The notes under the pieces were generated by a model. That model searched no databases, was not told the origin of the DNA, and was given only the letters and a program-made list of their open reading frames with translations. The translations under genes and the position numbers were made by a program. 64,000 bases of DNA from Betaproteobacteria bacterium RIFCSPLOWO2_02_FULL_63_19 (GTDB lineage Bacteria > Pseudomonadota > Gammaproteobacteria > Burkholderiales > SG8-39). The stretch is from contig MEQX01000004.1 in NCBI GenBank assembly GCA_001770415.1, positions 57,305-121,304 of the forward strand, given 5' to 3'. Of the stretch, positions 1 to 11,134 are shown one piece after another; the stretch's first letter is position 1; each line of letters starts with the position of its first letter.

Positions 1-734
1 GGCCGTCCCGTAATCGCACCCAAAGTCGACTTGCGCGAAAGCCCGACCAACACAGGTGCACCGAGTTCGGCAAGCCGGTGCAGATTCCGCAGCAACTCGA
101 GGTTGTGCTCAACCGTCTTGCCAAAGCCGAAACCGGGATCGATGACGATGCGTCCACGTGCAATACCCATCGCTGCCGCAGCCGCGATGCGCCCGGAAAG
201 AAAATTCCTCACCTCGGCGACGACGTCTTCGTAACGGGGCGCCGCCTGCATCGTGCGCGGGTCCCCCTGCATGTGCATCATGCAAAGGCCCGCGTCGGAG
301 GTCGCAGCGAGTTCCAGCGCTCCCGGCGCTCGTAGCGCATTCACGTCGTTGATCAGAGACGCGCCTTCACCCAGAGCCGCCTGCATCACGAGCGGCTTGG
401 CAGTATCCACCGCCACCGGAACTGGCGCATCGCGCAGTGCACGCAGCACGGGCACCACCCGTCGCAACTCGTCGGACGCATCGACTGGTTGCGCGCCGGG
501 TCGCGTCGATTCGCCGCCAATGTCGACGAGATCGGCACCCTCCTCGATGAGGCGCCGGGCGTGCGCCACGGCCTGCTGCGGATCGACAAACAGGCCACCG
601 TCCGAGAACGAGTTCGGCGTAACGTTCACTACGCCCATCACCAGCGGACGTGCACAGTCGAGGCGGAAGCGCCCGCATTGCCAGACGGGCCCATGCGCGG
701 AATGCGAGGCAGCAGGCGAGGTGGACGCCGACAT
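1..734 (-). CDS. folP: Dihydropteroate synthase, 3' end missing
   Basis: FolP condenses 6-hydroxymethyl-dihydropterin pyrophosphate with p-aminobenzoate in folate synthesis, in the cytosol. Read from the ATG at 734, the protein has a short leader, then the family signature LVMGVVNVTPNSFSDGG, then the second signature DIGGESTRPGA, MHMQGDPRTM, and IDPGFGFGKTVEHN followed by GLSRKS near the left edge. These are the pterin- and sulfonamide-site motifs of DHPS. About 244 residues are visible; the C-terminus lies outside the window. It starts 50 bases after the ftsH stop on the same strand, the usual ftsH-folP arrangement. Start choice is supported by frame continuity only; no strong ribosome site was seen. 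Confidence 0.95.
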   Translation of the reverse strand, partial: MSASTSPAASHSAHGPVWQCGRFRLDCARPLVMGVVNVTPNSFSDGGLFVDPQQAVAHARRLIEEGADLVDIGGESTRPGAQPVDASDELRRVVPVLRALRDAPVPVAVDTAKPLVMQAALGEGASLINDVNALRAPGALELAATSDAGLCMMHMQGDPRTMQAAPRYEDVVAEVRNFLSGRIAAAAAMGIARGRIVIDPGFGFGKTVEHNLELLRNLHRLAELGAPVLVGLSRKSTLGAITGR

Positions 735-784
735 CGGAGCGAGGATTCTACACCTCACCCGGCAGGCGCCGCCTCAAACGCGGG

Positions 785-2683
<1,899 letters not shown>

Positions 2684-2827
2684 TGTCTTTCCTTTGCTTA
2701 CGCCCTCGTGCCTTCGCTTCCGGCCCTTACTATCTCATTCTAGACTCAACCCAAGCGGGGAGCCAGTGCGCAAAAGGCCGAAAACGCAATAGATTATCTT
2801 CTGAATCAACGGATTCAGAACCCAGCT

Positions 2828-3496
2828 TCAATCCGTTTCAACGTGCGTCCAGTCCGCGTCGTCTGCCGGCTTCGCCACCGACTTGAGTCCCTTGCCGAGC
2901 AGATACATCTCGCTAGATCGCCCCCGAGACGCCCTTGGCTTGCGCGATGCGACCGACGCAAAACAGCGCCGCATATCGGCCAGAAACTCCGCATACCCCG
3001 CTCCCTGGAAGGCTTTGACCAGCAATCCCCCCCCGGGTTTCAAGTTCTCGCGCGCAAAATCCAGGGCCAGCCCGCATAAACGCAACCCCCGCGCCTGATC
3101 GCTAGCAACCACACCAGATAGATTGGGGGCCATATCCGAAACCACAAGGTCGACCTTATCCCCCCCCAACGCCTTCGTCACGACCGAAAGCACGCGCTGT
3201 TCACGAAAATCTCCCTCGACAAACTCGACGCCGGAAATCGGTTCGAACGGCAGAATATCCAGAGCGATCACCCTGCCCCCGGGCCGCACACGCTGCACGA
3301 TGACCTGCGACCAGCTCCCTGGGGCGGCACCGAGGTCGACGACGGTTTGACCCCGGCGGAGCAGCCGGTCGTGCTCGTCGATTTCGATCAGCTTGAACGC
3401 CGCGCGCGAACGATAGCCGCTGGATACCGCCCGCTGAACATAAGCGTCGCTGACATGCTGGCGCATCCAGACCTTTGATTTTGCCTTTCGTTTCAT
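2828..3496 (-). CDS. rlmE: 23S rRNA 2'-O-ribose methyltransferase RlmE
   Basis: RlmE (FtsJ/RrmJ) methylates U2552 of 23S rRNA late in 50S assembly. The 222-residue protein starts MKRKAKSKVWMRQH, as in the family. It carries the SAM motif VVDLGAAPGSWSQV and residues matching the catalytic K-D-K-E set: the lysine in AFKLIEID, the aspartate in VSDMAPN, the lysine in LLVKAFQG and the glutamate in EMYLLGKG. The frame is open further upstream, but ATG 3496 matches the family N-terminus and has AGCAGG just before it. It is divergent from yhbY and precedes ftsH by 144 bases. Confidence 0.96.
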   Translation of the reverse strand: MKRKAKSKVWMRQHVSDAYVQRAVSSGYRSRAAFKLIEIDEHDRLLRRGQTVVDLGAAPGSWSQVIVQRVRPGGRVIALDILPFEPISGVEFVEGDFREQRVLSVVTKALGGDKVDLVVSDMAPNLSGVVASDQARGLRLCGLALDFARENLKPGGGLLVKAFQGAGYAEFLADMRRCFASVASRKPRASRGRSSEMYLLGKGLKSVAKPADDADWTHVETD

Positions 3497-3573
3497 GAAC
3501 CTGCTTTCCGTTCGCCTCGGCGGGCCATTGAATCCAGCGCCAGGCAGCCTGCCACTCCCGATATCCGGCCCGC

Positions 3574-3579
3574 TACAAT
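3574..3579 (+). promoter_or_regulatory. Possible -10 box of yhbY
   Basis: TACAAT lies 7 bases before the GTG of yhbY, which would place the transcription start at or beside the start codon. No good -35 at normal spacing was found, so this is tentative. Confidence 0.3.
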
Positions 3580-3586
3580 TCCGCTG

Positions 3587-4021
3587 GTGAAACAAATCAG
3601 CTCCGCGGACCGCCGCGCGCTCAGAGCGCGCGCTCACGCACTTAATGTGGTCGTGATAGTAGGCAGTGCAGGCCTGACCAGCAGCGTGATGGCTGAAATC
3701 GAGCGCTGCCTGAAGGCCAACGAACTCATTAAAATCAGGATATTAGACCATGATCGGCCTCAGCGCGCCGAACTGCTTGCGAGGATTTGCGAACTCACGG
3801 GCACATGCCCCGTCCAGCACATCGGCAAGATCCTCGTGGTCCACCGCGCAAAGTCTGAATCGAGTGCGCCGGAACCATCGCCAGGGGCGAAAATGCAGCA
3901 AAGGGTGTCTCGGCGGCGACAGCCGGATCGTGACCGCCGCGCCGAGGCACGTCGCGAACAACCTCTGAGTTCGGCTCGGCGGTATCCGCCGCTGCATGCG
4001 ACCAAACGGCGTCGGCCCTGA
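3587..4021 (+). CDS. yhbY: YhbY family RNA-binding protein
   Basis: A CRS1-YhbY (CRM) domain protein associated with pre-50S ribosomes. Residues 1-90 fit the domain: an N-terminal helix, then VVVIVGSAGLTSSVMAEIERCL, LIKIRI and the C-terminal KILVVHR strand. The family is usually about 95-100 residues; this one has 144, with an arginine-rich tail that may add RNA affinity. The start is a GTG with no clear Shine-Dalgarno. It is divergent from rlmE, another 50S assembly gene. Confidence 0.9.
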   Translation: MKQISSADRRALRARAHALNVVVIVGSAGLTSSVMAEIERCLKANELIKIRILDHDRPQRAELLARICELTGTCPVQHIGKILVVHRAKSESSAPEPSPGAKMQQRVSRRRQPDRDRRAEARREQPLSSARRYPPLHATKRRRP

Positions 4022-4075
4022 CTCCCCAGCCTGCGCTCGATCCGCGTGGCCGCGAATCGCGGCCCGGCCAAAGTT

Positions 4076-4552
4076 CTATTCGTAGCGTACGTCCAGTATC
4101 TCGTACTGGCGCACCCCGCCGGGGGTCAATACGTCGACGGGGTCCCCGGCATATTTGCCGATCAGAGCACGTGCAATGGGTGAACTGATTGATATCTTCG
4201 CCTTCTTGATGTCGGCCTCGTCTTCGCCGACGATTTGGTAGGTTACCGCTTCTTTACCTTCCCGGTCCTGCAACTCCACGGTCGCCCCGAATACGCAGCG
4301 TCCGTCCGCGTCCAGCTGCTTGGGATCGATGATCTGCGCGTTTGCGAGCTTGGCTTCGACTTCGGCGATACGGCCCTCGAGAAAGCCTTGCCGCTCCTTG
4401 GCGGCATCGTACTCGGCGTTTTCCGACAGGTCGCCGTGCGTGCGTGCCTCGGCGATCGCGGCAATGGCCTGCGGACGGTCCACAGTCTTCAATCGATGCA
4501 GTTCGGCCCGGAGCAGTTCGACGCCAGCAACAGTAAGAGGAGTCTTTGCCAT
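4076..4552 (-). CDS. greA: Transcription elongation factor GreA
   Basis: GreA enters the RNA polymerase secondary channel and stimulates cleavage of backtracked transcripts. The protein is 158 residues, the family length. It has the N-terminal coiled coil (about 1-75) with the tip motif [16 protein letters not shown], whose acidic residues drive cleavage, and a C-terminal FKBP-like domain with [10 protein letters not shown]. It is followed by 190 noncoding bases before carB on the same strand; carB-greA adjacency is common in Betaproteobacteria. Confidence 0.98.
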   Translation of the reverse strand: MAKTPLTVAGVELLRAELHRLKTVDRPQAIAAIAEARTHGDLSENAEYDAAKERQGFLEGRIAEVEAKLANAQIIDPKQLDADGRCVFGATVELQDREGKEAVTYQIVGEDEADIKKAKISISSPIARALIGKYAGDPVDVLTPGGVRQYEILDVRYE

Positions 4553-4743
4553 CTTGACAGTCCAGAAAGAATATCCCGCCCGGACGCGCGGTGCGCGAAG
4601 AGTACGGTCAAGGGAAATGCGAACACCAGAAGCGACGCTCAGATCGCCGCAATTTTGGCTTTTACCTTACCACATTTTTGCCGCTGCGTGCCCCGGCAAA
4701 CCGGCTTCGCGCCGCTCGTGCCGCTGCCGTCGCGGCGAACGCG

Positions 4744-7700
4744 TCACAAAGTGGCATGGAGGCGCTGCAGATCGTAGGACACCAAATCCGCCATACGTCG
4801 AATCGCGGCGCACGCAGCCCGCGCCCCCGCGATCGTCGTGTAGTAGGTGATCCGTTGCGCGAGGGCGTTGGTGCGAATCGATCGTGAGTCGGAAACCGCG
4901 TTTCGCTTGTCCTCGACTGTATTGATTATCAGGCTCACCTCGGCATTCTTGATCATATCCACGATATGCGGACGGCCTTCGGCCACCTTGTTGACCGCGG
5001 TCACGGTGACCCCATGCGCGGCGAGTACAGCCGCCGTCCCACGCGTTGCAAGCAAAGAGAAGCCCAGTTCCACGAGTTCCCGTGCCACCTCGACGGCAGC
5101 CAGCTTGTCGCTATCGCGCACGCTGACGAACGCCCTTCCCCCTCGCGGGAGCGTGATCCCGGCGCCAAGCTGCGACTTGACGAAGGCTTCGCCGAACGAA
5201 TAGCCGACCCCCATTACCTCCCCTGTCGACTTCATTTCCGGACCCAGGATGGAATCCACGCCCGGGAACTTGATAAAGGGGAAAACCGCCTCCTTGACCG
5301 AAAAATACGGCGGCACCACCTCACGCACGATGCCTTGTTCGTCCAACGATCTGCCCACCATGCACCGGGCGGCAATCTTCGCGAGCGGCAAGCCCGTCGC
5401 TTTGGAAACGAACGGCACCGTGCGGGAGGCCCGCGGGTTGACCTCCAGCACGTGAACAACGTCGCGCTGAATCGCGAACTGCACGTTCATCAGCCCAACC
5501 ACATTCAAGGCTTTGGCCAGCGCCTCCGTCTGCCGGCGCAGTTCACGCTCGACGTGAGAGGGCAACGTGTAAGGAGGAAGCGAACACGCCGAATCGCCCG
5601 AATGCACACCGGCCTGCTCGATGTGCTCCATGACCCCGCCGATCAGCACCCGTCGGCCATCCGAAACCGCGTCGACGTCGACTTCGGTTGCGTCGTTCAG
5701 GAACCGGTCGAGCAAGACTGGACTGTCATTGGAGACCTTGACCGCCTCGTGCATGTACCGCTCGAGGTCGCGCTGCTCATGCACGATCTCCATGGCGCGA
5801 CCGCCAAGCACGTAACTGGGCCGCACCACGAGCGGATAGCCGATTTCCTGAGCCAGAGCGATCGCGTCGCTCTCGGTGCGCGCGGTCCGATTCGGCGGCT
5901 GCTTGAGGCCCAGCTCGTCGAGCAGACGCTGGAATCGCTCCCGGTCCTCCGCCACGTCGATCATGTCGGGCGTCGTGCCGATGATGGGGACGCCGTTCTT
6001 CTCCAGGTCGCGCGCGAGTTTGAGGGGTGTCTGGCCTCCGTACTGGACGATGACCCCGACAGGTTTCTCGATGTGCACGATTTCCAGCACGTCTTCGAGC
6101 GTGACCGGTTCAAAGTACAAACGGTCAGAAGTATCGTAGTCAGTCGATACCGTCTCCGGATTGCAGTTGACCACGATGGTCTCGTACCCGTCCTCGCGCA
6201 GCGCAAGTGCCGCGTGTACGCAGCAGTAATCGAACTCGATGCCCTGCCCGATGCGGTTGGGTCCGCCGCCCAGAACCATGATCTTCTTACGGGTCGTCGG
6301 CTGCGCCTCGCATTCCTCCTCGTAGGTCGAGTACAGGTACGCGGTGGTGGTCGCGAACTCGGCGGCGCAGGTATCCACGCGCTTGTACACCGGTCGCACG
6401 CCAAGCTCGTGCCGACGTGCGCGCACATCGGCGTCGTTTGACTTCACCAGCTTGGCGATTCGGCGGTCCGAAAATCCCTTGCGCTTGAGCGTTCGAAGCA
6501 GCACGGCGTCAAGATCGGCAAGCGACTTTTCGTCAATTTCCATTTCTATCCTGACGATCTCTTCGATCTGCGCCAGAAACCATGGGTCAATGCGCGTGAG
6601 CCGATGCACCTCCTCCAGCGTAAAGCCGGTTTCAAAGGCGTCGCCCACGTACCATATTCGTTCCGGTCCCGGCTCGCCCAGTTCCTTCTCGATGATCTCG
6701 CGGTCGGTGGTCTTTTGATTGAGCCCGTCCACGCCCACTTCCAGTCCCCGCAGCGCCTTCTGGAAGGATTCCTGAAAGGTGCGGCCGATCGCCATCACCT
6801 CCCCGACCGACTTCATCTGCGTGGTCAACCGGTCGTTCGCCAGCGGGAATTTTTCGAAAGCAAAACGCGGAACCTTGGTCACCACGTAGTCGATCGTCGG
6901 CTCAAACGAGGCTGGTGTCGCACCACCAGTGACCTCGTTCGCCAATTCGTCCAGCGTATAACCCACGGCCAGCTTCGCCGCCACCTTGGCGATCGGAAAG
7001 CCTGTCGCCTTGGACGCCAGCGCCGAGGAACGCGATACGCGCGGGTTCATTTCGATTACCACCATCCGGCCGTCCGCCGGATTGAGTGCGAACTGGACGT
7101 TCGAGCCGCCGGTGTCCACGCCGATCTCGCGCAGTACCGCGATCGACGCGTCGCGCATTATCTGGAATTCCTTGTCGGTAAGCGTCTGCGCCGGCGCCAC
7201 CGTGATCGAGTCACCCGTATGCACTCCCATCGGATCTACGTTCTCGATCGAGCAGATGATGATGCAGTTGTCCTTTGCGTCTCGCACCACCTCCATCTCG
7301 AATTCCTTCCAGCCGATCACCGATTCCTCGATCAGCAGCTCGCGGGTGGGCGATGCCTCCAGTCCGCGCTCGCAGATTTCAACGAACTCCCGGCGGTGGT
7401 AGGCGATACCGCCCCCGGAACCCCCGAGCGTGAACGACGGTCGTATCACCGCCGGGTAGCCGATCACCGCCTGAACCTGCAGCGCCTCCTCCATCGAATG
7501 TGCCAGAGCCGATCGCGGGCATACAAGACCGATCTTCGCCATCGCCTGCTTGAACTTGAGTCGATCTTCGGCCTTGTCAATTGCTTCGCGTGAAGCGCCG
7601 ATCAACTCGACGTCGTAGCGGGCGAGAACGCCCTCGCGCGCAAGATCGAGCGCGCAGTTGAGCGCGGTCTGCCCGCCCATCGTTGGCAGCAACGCATCGG

Positions 7701-7947
7701 GCCGCTCCCTCGCGATGATGGTCTCCACCATCTGCCAGATGACAGGCTCGATGTAGGTGACATCGGCCATCTCCGGATCGGTCATGATGGTCGCCGGGTT
7801 CGAATTGACCAGAATCACCCGGTAGCCTTCCTCGCGAAGGGCCTTGCATGCCTGGGCGCCGGAATAGTCGAACTCACAAGCCTGGCCGATGACGATCGGC
7901 CCGGCCCCGATGAGCAAGATGGATTTGATATCTGTGCGCCTTGGCAT
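4744..7947 (-). CDS. carB: Carbamoyl-phosphate synthase, large subunit
   Basis: CarB makes carbamoyl phosphate from bicarbonate, ammonia (from CarA) and two ATP, for arginine and pyrimidine synthesis. The 1067-residue protein shows the duplicated ATP-grasp layout: [20 protein letters not shown] at the start and the equivalent [16 protein letters not shown] at about 560, each followed by an ATP-grasp module. The C-terminal MGS-like allosteric domain (from about 935) contains [13 protein letters not shown]. It starts 9 bases after carA and is probably co-transcribed with it. Confidence 0.98.
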   Translation of the reverse strand: MPRRTDIKSILLIGAGPIVIGQACEFDYSGAQACKALREEGYRVILVNSNPATIMTDPEMADVTYIEPVIWQMVETIIARERPDALLPTMGGQTALNCALDLAREGVLARYDVELIGASREAIDKAEDRLKFKQAMAKIGLVCPRSALAHSMEEALQVQAVIGYPAVIRPSFTLGGSGGGIAYHRREFVEICERGLEASPTRELLIEESVIGWKEFEMEVVRDAKDNCIIICSIENVDPMGVHTGDSITVAPAQTLTDKEFQIMRDASIAVLREIGVDTGGSNVQFALNPADGRMVVIEMNPRVSRSSALASKATGFPIAKVAAKLAVGYTLDELANEVTGGATPASFEPTIDYVVTKVPRFAFEKFPLANDRLTTQMKSVGEVMAIGRTFQESFQKALRGLEVGVDGLNQKTTDREIIEKELGEPGPERIWYVGDAFETGFTLEEVHRLTRIDPWFLAQIEEIVRIEMEIDEKSLADLDAVLLRTLKRKGFSDRRIAKLVKSNDADVRARRHELGVRPVYKRVDTCAAEFATTTAYLYSTYEEECEAQPTTRKKIMVLGGGPNRIGQGIEFDYCCVHAALALREDGYETIVVNCNPETVSTDYDTSDRLYFEPVTLEDVLEIVHIEKPVGVIVQYGGQTPLKLARDLEKNGVPIIGTTPDMIDVAEDRERFQRLLDELGLKQPPNRTARTESDAIALAQEIGYPLVVRPSYVLGGRAMEIVHEQRDLERYMHEAVKVSNDSPVLLDRFLNDATEVDVDAVSDGRRVLIGGVMEHIEQAGVHSGDSACSLPPYTLPSHVERELRRQTEALAKALNVVGLMNVQFAIQRDVVHVLEVNPRASRTVPFVSKATGLPLAKIAARCMVGRSLDEQGIVREVVPPYFSVKEAVFPFIKFPGVDSILGPEMKSTGEVMGVGYSFGEAFVKSQLGAGITLPRGGRAFVSVRDSDKLAAVEVARELVELGFSLLATRGTAAVLAAHGVTVTAVNKVAEGRPHIVDMIKNAEVSLIINTVEDKRNAVSDSRSIRTNALAQRITYYTTIAGARAACAAIRRMADLVSYDLQRLHATL

Positions 7948-7956
7948 TTCGTGGAC

Positions 7957-9099
7957 TCAGGAGCGAACCTTCTTATTTCCCATCATCCGGACGAAACGAC
8001 CGAACAGATAGCCGATGTCGTGCGGCCCCGGACTCGCCTCGGGATGCCCCTGGAAACAAAAGGCGGGCCGGTCGGTACGTTCGAACCCCTGCAGCGAGCC
8101 GTCAAACAAAGACACGTGGGTCGCCCTCAAGTTGCCAGACAGCGTCGACGCGTCCACCGCAAAACCATGGTTTTGGCTGGTGATCACGACTTGCCCGGTA
8201 TCCAGGTCCCGAACCGGATGGTTGGCGCCATGGTGGCCGAACTTCATCTTCACGGTCTTTGCCCCCGAGGCCAGTCCCATCAGCTGATGCCCCAGACAGA
8301 TGCCGAACACTGGAATACGTGTCGATTCAAGGAGTTCACGAATCGCGTCGATCGCGTAATCACAGGGTTCCGGATCGCCCGGACCGTTGGAAAGAAAGAC
8401 ACCATCCGGATTGAGCGCAAGAACATCTTTGGCGCTCGTCTCTGCGGGCAGCACCGTCATCCGGCAACCGCGGTCGGCCAGCATGCGCAATATGTTGCGT
8501 TTTACGCCGTAGTCGTACACCGCCACATGGAACTGCGCATCGGTGTGCTCGCGGTATCCCTTGCCAAGTTCCCAGCCGCCCTGCGTCCACGGATAGGGAC
8601 TGGCGGTCGTAACAACCTTGGCCAGATCCATCCCGCTAAGACCGGGAAATGCGCGCGCGCACGCGACAGCGGCATCCTCATCGATCTGCCCGGCCATAAT
8701 CGCACCGTTCTGGGCGCCCTGTTCACGCAGGATGCGCGTTAGCCGCCGCGTATCTACGTCGGCGATGGCAACGAGGCCGTGATACTTCAGGTAATCGGAC
8801 AGCGCCTGATTGGCCCGCCAGTTCGAATTCCTTACCGGAAGGTCCCGGATCACCAGCCCAGACGCGTAGATTCGCGCGGATTCCTCGTCCTCGGTATTCA
8901 CCCCGGTATTGCCGATATGCGGGTGCGTAAGAGTGACAATTTGGCGGCAGTATGACGGATCGGTGAGGATTTCCTGATAGCCGGTGATGGCTGTGTTGAA
9001 TACCACCTCGCCCGAGGCGAGCCCGTCGGAACCCGCCGAATGCCCCCGAAATACGGTCCCGTCTGCGAGCGCAAGCAAGGCGGGCGACAAGGCGGACAA
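7957..9099 (-). CDS. carA: Carbamoyl-phosphate synthase, small subunit
   Basis: CarA is the glutaminase subunit that passes ammonia to CarB. The 380-residue protein has the N-terminal CPSase small-chain domain ([21 protein letters not shown]) and a C-terminal class I glutamine amidotransferase domain with the nucleophile in GICLGHQ and the catalytic His/Glu in HPEASPGP. It is first in carAB, behind a predicted promoter and a leader hairpin described separately. Confidence 0.98.
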   Translation of the reverse strand: MSALSPALLALADGTVFRGHSAGSDGLASGEVVFNTAITGYQEILTDPSYCRQIVTLTHPHIGNTGVNTEDEESARIYASGLVIRDLPVRNSNWRANQALSDYLKYHGLVAIADVDTRRLTRILREQGAQNGAIMAGQIDEDAAVACARAFPGLSGMDLAKVVTTASPYPWTQGGWELGKGYREHTDAQFHVAVYDYGVKRNILRMLADRGCRMTVLPAETSAKDVLALNPDGVFLSNGPGDPEPCDYAIDAIRELLESTRIPVFGICLGHQLMGLASGAKTVKMKFGHHGANHPVRDLDTGQVVITSQNHGFAVDASTLSGNLRATHVSLFDGSLQGFERTDRPAFCFQGHPEASPGPHDIGYLFGRFVRMMGNKKVRS

Positions 9100-9126
9100 A
9101 TTGGACTCCGGGGTACCTGATACGAA

Positions 9127-9155
9127 AACGGGACGAGCCCTGCGCCCATCCCGTT
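9127..9155 (-). promoter_or_regulatory. Hairpin in the carAB leader
   Basis: The arms 9127-9138 and 9144-9155 pair over 12 bp around a 5-base loop in the carAB transcript. Two of the pairs are G-U, so the stem is complete only in RNA of this strand; the other strand has mismatches there. The arm ends in UUUU, giving an attenuator- or terminator-like shape between the predicted promoter and carA. Confidence 0.45.
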
Positions 9156-9169
9156 GCTTGCTGGCGCGA

Positions 9170-9199
9170 ATTATACCGTAGAATCAAATATAGCCTCAA
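9170..9199 (-). promoter_or_regulatory. Predicted sigma-70 promoter of carAB
   Basis: On the minus strand TTGAGG (9199-9194) and a perfect TATAAT (9175-9170) are separated by 18 bases. Transcription would start near 9163, just upstream of the leader hairpin. Confidence 0.6.
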
Positions 9200-9331
9200 T
9201 CTTAGGTCGCCTGATCAAAGCACCGGTGGGTCTGGCTCTGGCAACATCGCGGGTTTGACATTGCCGATGCACAATTAACGGCCGGTGACCGCGCGACAAG
9301 GGATTCGAAGCACACAACCCGTGGAAAAGTG

Positions 9332-11095
9332 ATGACTAACTCAGTCCCAGCGGAAACTCCAGCGAAATCTGACGCGTCGACCGATTTCCTGGCCGAGCGG
9401 GTGGCGCTGCTCTACCGATTCGCGCTTCAGGACGTCATTGCACTTCTTCTCGCAACGGCCGTGACGGCCTTCGCCCTGTGGGGCTTCGTGGAACTGCGCC
9501 TGTTGGCATTATGGGTGGCCTGGATTGTGGTCGCCTGCTCGACACGGGTGCTCCTGTATCAGGCCCATCGGCGCCTTAAGCCCGGACCGGCCGCGGCCCG
9601 TTCCTGGGAGTCATGGTACTCCGGCGCCGGTGCCGCGCTGGGCGCCGTCTGGGGGGTCTGCATCCTGTTCGCATTCCCGAGCAAGGGCGACCTGTACCAG
9701 ATTCTGGTGCCGTCGATGATTTGTACTTTGGCGTTGGGAATGCCCTCTGCGCTCGCTCCGAGTCCGAAAGCATTCGCGTCGCTACTGGTACCCATTCTCG
9801 CGCCACTGATCGCGCTGTTGTTCACCAACGGCGGCTTCAATACTTCCGCAGCGATGCTGCTGCTGGTCTTCACTGGCGTGCTGCTGGCACTTTACCTGGG
9901 CGCCAACCGAAACCTGATGGAAACCCTTCGGTTCGGACGCGAAAACGTCGAACTCGCGAAAAGGCTGCACGAGGTCGACCGATCGCTTGCTGCCGCCTTG
10001 AGCGAATTGCGAGTCATCTTCGAAAGTGCCGCCGTGGGACTGGCGATGCTAAGGGATCGCAAAATCGCGCGATGCAACGACGCCTTCGCGCATCTTTTCG
10101 GCTACGGCACGGAAGAAATGACGGGCCAACTGAGCCGGATCATGTACGCCAGCGAAGAGTCCTGGGCGGAAGCGCAGGAAGCCGCCAACCGGCGCTTTGC
10201 CGAAGGACAAGCGTCGGTCTCCGAACTCGAACTGGCCAAGAAGGACGGCCAACTGTTCTGGGGCAACGTTGAAGCGCGTGCGCTCGATCTGCGCGATCCA
10301 AACGCCGGCGTCATCCTCGCCGTGCACGACATTACGCCGCGCAGGCGCGCCGAGCAGGAGCTGCTGACAGCGCTACAGCGCGAAAAAGAACTCAACGAAA
10401 TGAAGACCCGTTTCGTATCGACGGTATCGCACGAGTTCCGCACGCCCCTGTCAACCATCCTCTCCTCGGCGGAATTGCTCCGACTCTACGCGGACAAACT
10501 AGATAACAAGGAGAAACTCGACCTGCTCAACGGAATCGAAGATTCCACCAAGCGAATGCGCCGGCTGCTCGACGAGGTGCTTACGCTGGGGCGTGCCGAA
10601 TCGGGGGTGCTACAGTTGCGGCCATCGCAGATAGCATTGTCAGAATTGTGCAACAAGATCGTACACGAACTGTGCATCGGTGAAGGGAAACAACACACCA
10701 TCGTGTTCGATGACCGGTTCGATCGCCCGACCGCGGAGTTGGACGAAAACCTGCTGCGTCACATACTGAACAACCTGCTCTCAAATGCGATCAAGTATTC
10801 CGCCACCGGCACAACCGTGAGGCTGACGCTTGAACGCCGCGACGACAAGGTGGTCTTGACCGTCGAGGACAGCGGTATCGGAATCCCTGCGGAAGACCTG
10901 CCACACCTGTTCGAAAGTTTCCATCGTGCCACAAACGTCCAGAACCGACAGGGCACCGGCCTAGGTCTCGCGATCGTCAAGAAATCCGTGGAGTTGCACG
11001 GAGGGACCATCACCTTCGACACCAAGGTGGATGCCGGAACCCAGTTTATCGTCGAATTGCCGTTGCAGGCCCGTGCAAAGGCTCAGGCGGCATGA
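9332..11095 (+). CDS. Membrane PAS-domain sensor histidine kinase
   Basis: A transmembrane sensor kinase of 587 residues. Several hydrophobic helices fill about 30-195, followed by a short coiled segment and a PAS domain (about 225-340, ending in the typical AVHDITPRRRAEQ). The HisKA domain has the phosphorylated histidine in STVSHEFRTPL (about H367). The ATPase domain has the N box LLSNAIKYS, G1 DSGIGIP and G2 GTGLGLAIVK. ATG 9332 directly follows GGAAAAG; the GTG three bases earlier is an alternative. It ends 39 bases before the receiver-cyclase-kinase gene, its probable partner. The sensed signal is unknown. Confidence 0.93.
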   Translation: MTNSVPAETPAKSDASTDFLAERVALLYRFALQDVIALLLATAVTAFALWGFVELRLLALWVAWIVVACSTRVLLYQAHRRLKPGPAAARSWESWYSGAGAALGAVWGVCILFAFPSKGDLYQILVPSMICTLALGMPSALAPSPKAFASLLVPILAPLIALLFTNGGFNTSAAMLLLVFTGVLLALYLGANRNLMETLRFGRENVELAKRLHEVDRSLAAALSELRVIFESAAVGLAMLRDRKIARCNDAFAHLFGYGTEEMTGQLSRIMYASEESWAEAQEAANRRFAEGQASVSELELAKKDGQLFWGNVEARALDLRDPNAGVILAVHDITPRRRAEQELLTALQREKELNEMKTRFVSTVSHEFRTPLSTILSSAELLRLYADKLDNKEKLDLLNGIEDSTKRMRRLLDEVLTLGRAESGVLQLRPSQIALSELCNKIVHELCIGEGKQHTIVFDDRFDRPTAELDENLLRHILNNLLSNAIKYSATGTTVRLTLERRDDKVVLTVEDSGIGIPAEDLPHLFESFHRATNVQNRQGTGLGLAIVKKSVELHGGTITFDTKVDAGTQFIVELPLQARAKAQAA

Positions 11096-11134
11096 CGCGC
11101 GGCCGCATGGACTTTCTGGTTTCCGGAGGCGCGC

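Noticed and set aside
4966-6441. Open frame of about 490 codons antisense to carB
   Set aside because: Shadow of carB; no motif, no start context.
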